The translations under genes and the position numbers were made by a program. DNA of 64,000 bases from Chaetoderma sp. LZ-2023a (lineage: Eukaryota > Mollusca > Caudofoveata > Chaetodermatida > Chaetodermatidae), in assembly GCA_034401795.1 (NCBI GenBank), contig CM067373.1, positions 41,051,781-41,115,780 on the forward strand, given 5' to 3'. The notes under the pieces are model-generated. The model was not told the origin of the DNA. It did no database searches and saw nothing but the letters and a program-made list of their open reading frames with translations. This document shows, in pieces, positions 58,008 to 64,000 of this stretch (positions are counted from its first letter, which is position 1; each line of letters opens with the position of its first letter).

Positions 58008-58106
58008 ATGTTCCCGAAGCTATCCTTAGCTTGCGATATCGTTACACCCATTGCTTTAATATGGTGTAACGATATCGCTAACACAACACGAGCTTCGCGA
58101 ACATGG
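58008..58106. repeat. Imperfect palindrome, about 99 bp
   Basis: TGCGATATCGTTACACCCA pairs with TGGTGTAACGATATCG around TTGCTTTAATA. Outer parts TGTTCCCGAAGCT and AGCTTCGCGAACA also pair. Confidence 0.8.
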
Positions 58107-58167
58107 GTCCAGGACGATGTTTGGTAAACTGTGTTGTTGTTGTTGGTTTAGTTTTATTGGCCACTCA

Positions 58168-58268
58168 CACCTAGACGTATTCGAGCTTCCCCGAAGGGTT
58201 GCGTTGCTTCACCGAAAGGTTGCGTTGCTTCTCCGAAGGTTGCGTTGCTTCACCGAAGGGTTGCGTAA
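58168..58268 (+). repeat. Minisatellite, GGTTGCGTTGCTTCACCGAA unit
   Basis: About 3.5 copies of a 24-26 bp unit, with CACCGAAAGG/CTCCGAAGG variants. Confidence 0.85.
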
Positions 58269-58644
58269 ATGAGTCAAAACTGAAAAAAATGAAAATATAT
58301 ACAGTTGCTAGGGGTGTATGCGTTGCCTGTTGCTACCTAATGTGCTGTTGTTGATGGGTGTTGGTGTTGTATGTAGTGCAAAGGAGGGTGGGAGGGGGTA
58401 ATTACTTTATTTCTCTGGGGTTGGAGGGCAGTCTGTGAAATGAAATCTGAAAATGGAAATTAAGCATGAAGCTTTGAAATAGAAAAATATTAAGAGACGA
58501 AACTGAAAGATAATACTATCAAATAAGAATTTGGCCGTGTTCTCAAAGGTTCAAGGTTTTTATTTACACTCAGATCGCAATTTTGTGATACATGAGGATC
58601 TATTGGTTACAATTATATGCGTAGACGACTATACAATACGTCAG

Positions 58645-58646
<2 letters not shown>

Positions 58647-58733
<87 letters not shown>
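58647..58733. repeat. (ATT)n microsatellite
   Basis: About 29 ATT units, followed by ATCATC. Confidence 0.95.
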
Positions 58734-58986
58734 CATCATCAAATGTTATTATCACCATTACTAAAACTCATTATTAGTTCTATTTTACGTCATTAAATTA
58801 CCGAAATTACACCCATCCGGCATCAAATATCGCTGTACACGCCCACACAATGTGAGGGCACAGTATTCCGTATTCACACAATGGAGAATCAGTTTGGGTT
58901 TGTGACATATATATTAGTTATTGTAAGTGTTGGCCGCAGGGGCCTAGTGCACCGCCATGGCGCAGAACAGGAGTACAGTAAAGTCC

Positions 58987-59028
58987 GACGCCAGCCCACG
59001 TTTAACGCATGGGCTGACGCCGGACGCC
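58987..59028. repeat. Short hairpin, 16-bp arms
   Basis: GTCCGACGCCAGCCCA and TGGGCTGACGCCGGAC pair with two mismatches around an 11-nt loop. Close to a GC-rich, C-run stretch (59107-59140). Confidence 0.7.
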
Positions 59029-59217
59029 ACCGCCCGTCTATATTCCACGTCACAGCGGCGCACCAGGCCTCAGAGCTGTAAGGGTTAACGTAGTCTGAGC
59101 TCTCCGACACCCCCGCCCCCCACCCCCCCCCCCCCGCCCCATGCCGCCTCCAATATGATGCCCGTCATGTCAGAGACGGCATAGGGCAAGGAGCCAGGGA
59201 ACTAGGACCAGGGTTAA

Positions 59218-60215
59218 AGGGAAACACCAGACACTCTATACTACTTTGTATAAAATGAATCTACAGACCGTAACGGTTTCAAAAATATAATTGTAAGCTC
59301 TGTGCTCAAATTAGAAATATATATCTTCGTTATTAAATGCGTGATACAGTAGTTAAATTTCTATTCCCGGATGAGGCGTATGACGTCATAAGTTGAACGT
59401 TTTTCTCACTGTCATTCAATAGTACCGCAATAAAATTGCGAATTGCGTTTTATAAGGGGGTTCCCTTCAGCGGTGTTAGGAATATATAAACTATATTTGC
59501 GGAAATGTTAAAGAATAAATAATAACAGCCATTTGTCTGATTTCTCTGAAGGTGCCGGTTTTGACATCAAGTTTTGATCTTGAGATAAATGAATGACGCG
59601 ATAGTATAGGTATATCAATATGATTGCCACTTTTGAATACACACTCTCACTGGCGCTACGGCAGATACTGTTATTAACGTTTCATCTAGTAATATGAGAG
59701 TGTAAATAGTTCTTACATACATCCAGTCCATCTTTAGGTACTTATTTTCTCATACTAGCCTCAAAACATCCTGAGATATTTAAATATTCAAGTAACTGGC
59801 AGGTATCTTAATAGAAAATGGTCAGCTTAAGGTTCGGCAACTAATGTATGGAAATAACAAATAAATTCCACAAAGTTGCGATAGCGTGATAAACGTCTTA
59901 ATCTCTTCAATCTGTACATATATAAACGATGTCGATAGCATTATCACCGATAGAGATATCACCATCCAAATGCATACACACCTGTCTTCAGAGTGCCGTT
60001 ATCAATATGGTTCTTGTCGGATAGGATTCAACCTATGACGTTATAGGTTTAATTAACTCGCAGAAAATTATAGCAACATAGCGTTCTTTAACACCATTTT
60101 AATCGGATTTATATATAAATGTCACAGGAAAGTTTTACACAGTAGCTTAAATATGGGCTCTACGATAGAACTGCGTGTTTTATGCATACCATGGTGACCC
60201 TTCTTGTGTTCCCCT
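59218..60215. mobile_element. Non-autonomous DNA transposon with exact TTAA duplication, 998 bp
   Basis: TTAA precedes AGGGAAACACCAGA (59218) and follows the inverse of AGGGGAACACAAGA (ending 60215); the 14-nt TIRs match at 12 positions. TTAA duplication is the signature of piggyBac and Kolobok elements. No transposase frame inside; AT-rich interior. Confidence 0.65.
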
Positions 60216-60282
60216 TTAACGGCATTAGAGAATGATTGGCAACACCGACTTATGGATCGGTAGGTATGCTTATTTCATGGTA

Positions 60283-60300
60283 ATAATAATAATAATAATA

Positions 60301-60349
<49 letters not shown>

Positions 60350-60392
60350 TTTTTAAGTTGCCTTTATTTCAATTTCGCAACTTAAAAAATTA
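60283..60392. repeat. (AAT)n followed by an AACTTAAAAAATT palindrome
   Basis: About 22 AAT units with one slip, then AATTTTTTAAGTTG ... CAACTTAAAAAATT around TTTATTTCAATTTCG. Confidence 0.85.
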
Positions 60393-60409
60393 TATTAATT
60401 TATATGGAA

Positions 60410-60535
60410 TGAAATCATCATATGTTAAGATTTTTTTCGTTTCATTACATAAAGACATATAATTTAAGCCTATAAAAGAATACAATTTTAACAATTTTAT
60501 TTTCAAGCAGTCTGGTGTGAATATGCACCTTTAAA
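60410..60535. repeat. Dispersed repeat shared with 26465-26580
   Basis: See the blocks listed for 26465-26580; same order and orientation, moderately diverged. Confidence 0.65.
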
Positions 60536-61589
60536 TTGCTTTTCATTTTGGACGTAGTCAGTTAACATGCATTTATATAACACGCACGCTAACTCAGTTT
60601 GCTTTCCGGAAATAAGTCTAATCAAATACGCAATCATGCGCTGTTCTATTTTAATTTGTATTCGTAATTCACCAAGTTTCCCATAAATCATGTATTGCTG
60701 CGTTTAATTTTTAACGTAGGTCTTAAGAACTACATAGCGACTTAACCAGCGTAACACAATACTGAGATATGGCGTTATTTTTTTACTTAAGATCTAGTCT
60801 TTGCAATCGAAAGTTCCAAAGTTAAACCTTAAAATTATAACTTGTTGCCGTTTGAAACATTAAGGCCCGATTTATAAGTCGAACTTCTCATGTGTCATGC
60901 CAGCTAAATCTGCCTGAAAAGAGTCCACTATATAAACCAATCAACCGTCATTGGTGCGACAGGACGGAAAGTTCGACTCATGAAACGGAACCGAACCTAA
61001 GTTGGGTGCGTGGGTTGATGTTTATTATGGATTATTGTTCAAGCCATTGCCGTCTTCAGTCGAGGCTCAGGCGACGAAGAAGAGCGATCTCTCGTATTCA
61101 GTGCAGAGTGATTATCCAGTTGAGCGTCGACATCAACAGGTAAGCTATGAATGAGCCCAAACCTGTATATAGAGACTACGTGATAACGCGGGTACTTGGG
61201 CCCGTAATGGGCTAATGCGGTCCAGAATCCGCCTGCTTTGTGGCTTAAAGACGCACAAAATATGGGTGTAGTCTCCGCACATACATTCGCAGTTATACTT
61301 TATAACAGGTAATCAACCGAGTCTTTAGACTCGAAAGGTGAAAACACATAAATCGTTTATAATTTAATAATTATTCTACGGATCATTTTGAAAGCAATTT
61401 CACCGGGAGTTGTTGCTGTCAGGCTGTTACCTTGAAATTGAGATTCCGGGACTTCAGAGTGTAATGGGATTAAATTAATATGGCATTTGTCTATTTATTA
61501 TTGCGTAACTTATTTATACTTCCTCGTCCATCGTATACTGTACAGTTCAGATATAACTTAACGTGTTTCAAACAAAAATAAAAAGATAC

Positions 61590-61687
61590 TGTTGAATATT
61601 TTGAACATAATTGGATTGGAAGGCATTGCTGCCTTGGGCAGCCATCAGCCATGTCTTCCAATCCAATTATTTTCAAATTATTCAACA
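61590..61687. repeat. Palindromic family member, 98 bp
   Basis: TGTTGAATATTTTGAACATAA at the left and TTATTTTCAAATTATTCAACA at the right (by position). The centre is GGCATTGCTGCC/GGGCAGCCAT. The flank 61500-61590 matches the inverse of 46660-46740, so the repeat is longer than the palindrome. Confidence 0.85.
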
Positions 61688-62039
61688 GAACATTCTTTAC
61701 ATCGTGTTTGAAATTTTTCTCTTGAAAACGCCTTGACTGATTCACGAGTTGCGCTGTAGGTATGCCATCTTATGCATACTAACTGAACCTTCGCGGGTCC
61801 CCAAAACATTAAGACAAAAAATGATTTGTGTAACTTTTGGGGGGGGGGGGGCACTTGGTGTTTGGGGCATTGCGTAAATACACTTGTTGCATTGCTTTAA
61901 GTTCTGCCTGGTTTGGGGCCTACTAAGCAGCACGATAAATTATATCATATTTTGTTTTTCAACACTGAAGCCAAAGTTTACTAGAATCTCATTTTCAAAG
62001 CGATTAAACGACAAATTTTCCAACGGTGGCGCCGAAAAG

Positions 62040-62262
62040 AAACTGTAATAAAGGAGGGAGATGCTTTATGGAGAGGGTGGAGGGAGTGGGTGGGATAGGT
62101 GTGAGGTGTGGGTTGTGAGTGTAAGGAGTGGGGTGGAGTGGAGTATGGTGGCGTGGGGTTTGGTGTTGTGTATGTATGTGTGTGTGCGTGTGTGTGGGGT
62201 GAGGGTAGTGGGGTGGTGGTGGGGATGGGGGTGGGGGAGTGGGGTGGTGGTGGAGGGAGTGC
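62040..62262 (+). repeat. G-rich low-complexity tract
   Basis: GGAGGGAG, GTGGGTGG and GGGGTGG-type runs with TGTGTG inserts. ORFs on both strands (Gly/Val-rich, Pro/Thr/His-rich) are artefacts. Confidence 0.85.
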
Positions 62263-62524
62263 TCTTCGCATGGGCCCACACAATATCAGGGTCTCTGAGA
62301 AGCCGTTTCATGCATTCCTGTACTAAAAATACTGCCGAAAGTTGAGGACGTGTTGGACAGAACAATCTTTGCACAATTATCTGGCCTCATAATCAATTAC
62401 GTCACTTGTTAGCTCTCGTCTCAATAAAAATGACGTATTTCCGACACGGAAGCGGCAAAAGTTCGTCACGAATTCTGTGTCAGAATTGTATGTCTTTAGT
62501 AAATTTACAATTTGATGAACATGC

Positions 62525-62612
62525 TGTTGATTAATTTTGAAACTAATTTGCTTTGGAGCTGTTGCTGCAACAACATCAGATCTCAGTCAAATTAGTTTCC
62601 GAAAATTCAACA
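62525..62612. repeat. Palindromic family member, 88 bp
   Basis: TGTTGATTAATTTTGAAACTAA at the left and TTAGTTTCCGAAAATTCAACA at the right (by position), centre GCTGTTGCTGCAACAAC. It lies about 250 bp upstream of the first exon of DNase gene 2. Confidence 0.75.
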
Positions 62613-62858
62613 ACGTACCTGTATAGTTCACTTGAAATTTTAATTCTGTGAATTCAAGGTTTTAAAGTTTCAAATCGATTCCAACACCCATAAAATTATA
62701 AAATTGGTCAGAGCTTAGATAACTATAATGTATTCGGTCTCGCTCCCCCCCCCCCCACCCCACCCCCCAACAACACCCCCACCCCCGGACAACACTCGGA
62801 CAAATTATTTGTTCTGATTAACAGATCTGGTCTATGAGTTACGTTACATTGCCACCTC

Positions 62859-63050
62859 ATGATGTCATGTAGAGAAGGATCCTTGGTGATACTGGTATTC
62901 TGGCTGGCGTTGCTTGGTAACACCCGTTCTGAGAATCTGAGTATATCCCCTCAGACAATCACCGGTGATATTCGGTTCGGCGCATGGAATATCCAGCTGT
63001 TTGGGAAGAGCAAGATGAATAAGCCTGCTGTCGTTGAAAGCATTACACAG
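62859..63050 (+). CDS. DNase I-like gene 2, signal-peptide exon
   Basis: 64 codons from ATG 62859 (a second ATG follows directly) to the donor ACACAG|GTGGTG, phase 0. Residues about 7-22 (SLVILVFWLALLGNT) form a typical secretion signal. The mature start contains IRFGAWNIQLFGKSKM, whose Asn-Ile-Gln corresponds to the active-site Asn of the DNase I strand 1, and then PAVVESITQ of helix 1. The remaining exons lie beyond the window. It is in the same direction as gene 1, which ends about 29 kb upstream, so the two are probably tandem paralogues. The following intron starts with a (AAT)n tract. Confidence 0.8.
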
Positions 63051-63056
63051 GTGGTG

Positions 63057-63058
<2 letters not shown>

Positions 63059-63152
<94 letters not shown>
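63059..63152. repeat. (AAT)n microsatellite in the first intron of DNase gene 2
   Basis: About 31 AAT units with one ACT variant, starting 9 bp after the splice donor. Confidence 0.95.
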
Positions 63153-63359
63153 TAGAGAACATTTACTGAAGTAACTAAATCTGCGATGTATGGCCATGAA
63201 GAAATAGTATAAGGCCTCTTCTAATAACGAGATGAATTAAGGTGTGTCTTTGAAACATGATCACTGAAGTTGCATGATGAAAGGCAGGTAACTTACGCCA
63301 AACATGAAAACTTGAAAGATTTACCCATGAATGACCGTGACCCCAAGGGAGATATAACA

Positions 63360-64000
63360 ATTTTTATTGGTAATTTTTTAGATCTCTCAATGTTCTAGAA
63401 TCTGACGAGGTTTGACGAGATCGGAAAAAATAACTATAACACTGTCCCAATATTGCTCCCATAGGTTTACTATGGGGATATGTGGCACCCAAAAGCTTAT
63501 TTTCTCGAAAACTGTTGGTCAGATCAACTTTAAATTTAACACCAAGTAAAGGCAATATGAAGGATAGAGTGTCACCAAATTTCAAGTTGATCGGAGCAAA
63601 ACTCATTTTGGCGGGCATTTTGAAAAAAAGAGCATTTTTTCTCACCAAGTGTTCATTTCTGCAAACAAATTTTTTGGTCATTTTGACCCCAAAAGGGCCA
63701 CCTGGTCGTCATTTCCCCCCAAAAAAATATTTCAAAAAATTCTTTTTTTCAAAACTTTTCTTCCTGACTTCATTTCTGCCAAAAAACGAAAACTGCTATT
63801 TTTGCCCATCCTTTTTCAAAGTGATCATCAGTGGTAGCATCCTACCCAAGTATGCTAGTGATCCGATCAAAACTCTAGGTGTAGTAGCACTTCAAACATC
63901 CATTTGAAATTCCCATACATTTGCTATGGATATTTTTTTCATGCATTGTGGGGGTCAAAGGTTTGGCGGGCATTTTGAAAAAAAAATTTGGTAACATCCC
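63360..64000. other. Intron sequence, repeat-like, no recognised gene
   Basis: GGCGGGCATTTTGAAAAAAA occurs at 63611 and 63965 in the same orientation, and a CCATA-TTTGCTATGG pair near 63455 and 63915, suggesting a dispersed or satellite-like repeat with a unit of about 350 bp or more. No convincing ORF. Confidence 0.4.

Noticed and set aside
61741-61933. Short minus-strand ORF with a Pro-rich stretch
   Set aside because: Driven by a G run near 61840; no domain.

Overview
The window is repeat-dense, intron-containing animal DNA, not bacterial. The base composition is AT-rich, exons have GT/AG borders, and there are several families of LINE, DIRS, hAT-like and SINE-like elements. It also has very long microsatellites and a dispersed repeat with GCTCACCTGG / CCAGGTGAGC ends of a kind I associate with molluscs. 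A marine lophotrochozoan, most likely a mollusc, is my best guess; that is inference. Host genes are few: two terminal exons of one DNase I-like gene (26969-27117 and 33806-33968), the signal-peptide exon of a second DNase I-like gene (62859-63050), and a rhodopsin-type GPCR fragment (46939-47271).

Region 1 (2070-19003) is one large inverted structure of about 16.9 kb. Each arm has an outer domain of about 0.6 kb, then a GGTCGGT-type minisatellite, then a CTAGCC/CTTAGGC-type minisatellite, mirrored in the opposite arm, as in foldback transposons. Younger elements are nested in it. The loop holds a 7 kb DIRS-type retrotransposon (7192-14194, minus strand) with inverted terminal repeats, an internal complementary region, a gag pseudogene and an intact-looking tyrosine recombinase, but no reverse transcriptase. 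The arms hold hAT-like elements with 6-bp target duplications (3171-5009, 6192-7014, 15557-18424, and 16622-18187 nested in the last); a fifth lies in the DIRS (11010-11387). Two of them carry different exons of one transposase: the zinc-finger exon in the left arm and the catalytic-region exon in the right arm.

Region 2 (19.4-33.8 kb) has a dead CR1-like LINE, a (GT)n tract of about 880 bp, a 233-bp SINE-like retroposon with a perfect 13-bp target duplication, a TTAA-flanked MITE, and then DNase gene 1. The long last intron of that gene holds an old LINE fragment, a 108-bp palindromic MITE and a 43-bp minisatellite.

Region 3 (34.4-41.2 kb) is a nearly full-length LINE of L1/Tx1 type sitting inside a (TAG)n microsatellite. 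Region 4 (41-64 kb) holds simple repeats, a second 233-bp SINE-like copy, satellites, the truncated GPCR, two inverted copies of a mollusc-like repeat, two further dead LINEs, and the start of DNase gene 2. A palindromic family with a GTTGCTG core and TGTTGAATATTTTGA ends recurs at a dozen or more places across the window. I saw no tRNA, rRNA or CRISPR locus.
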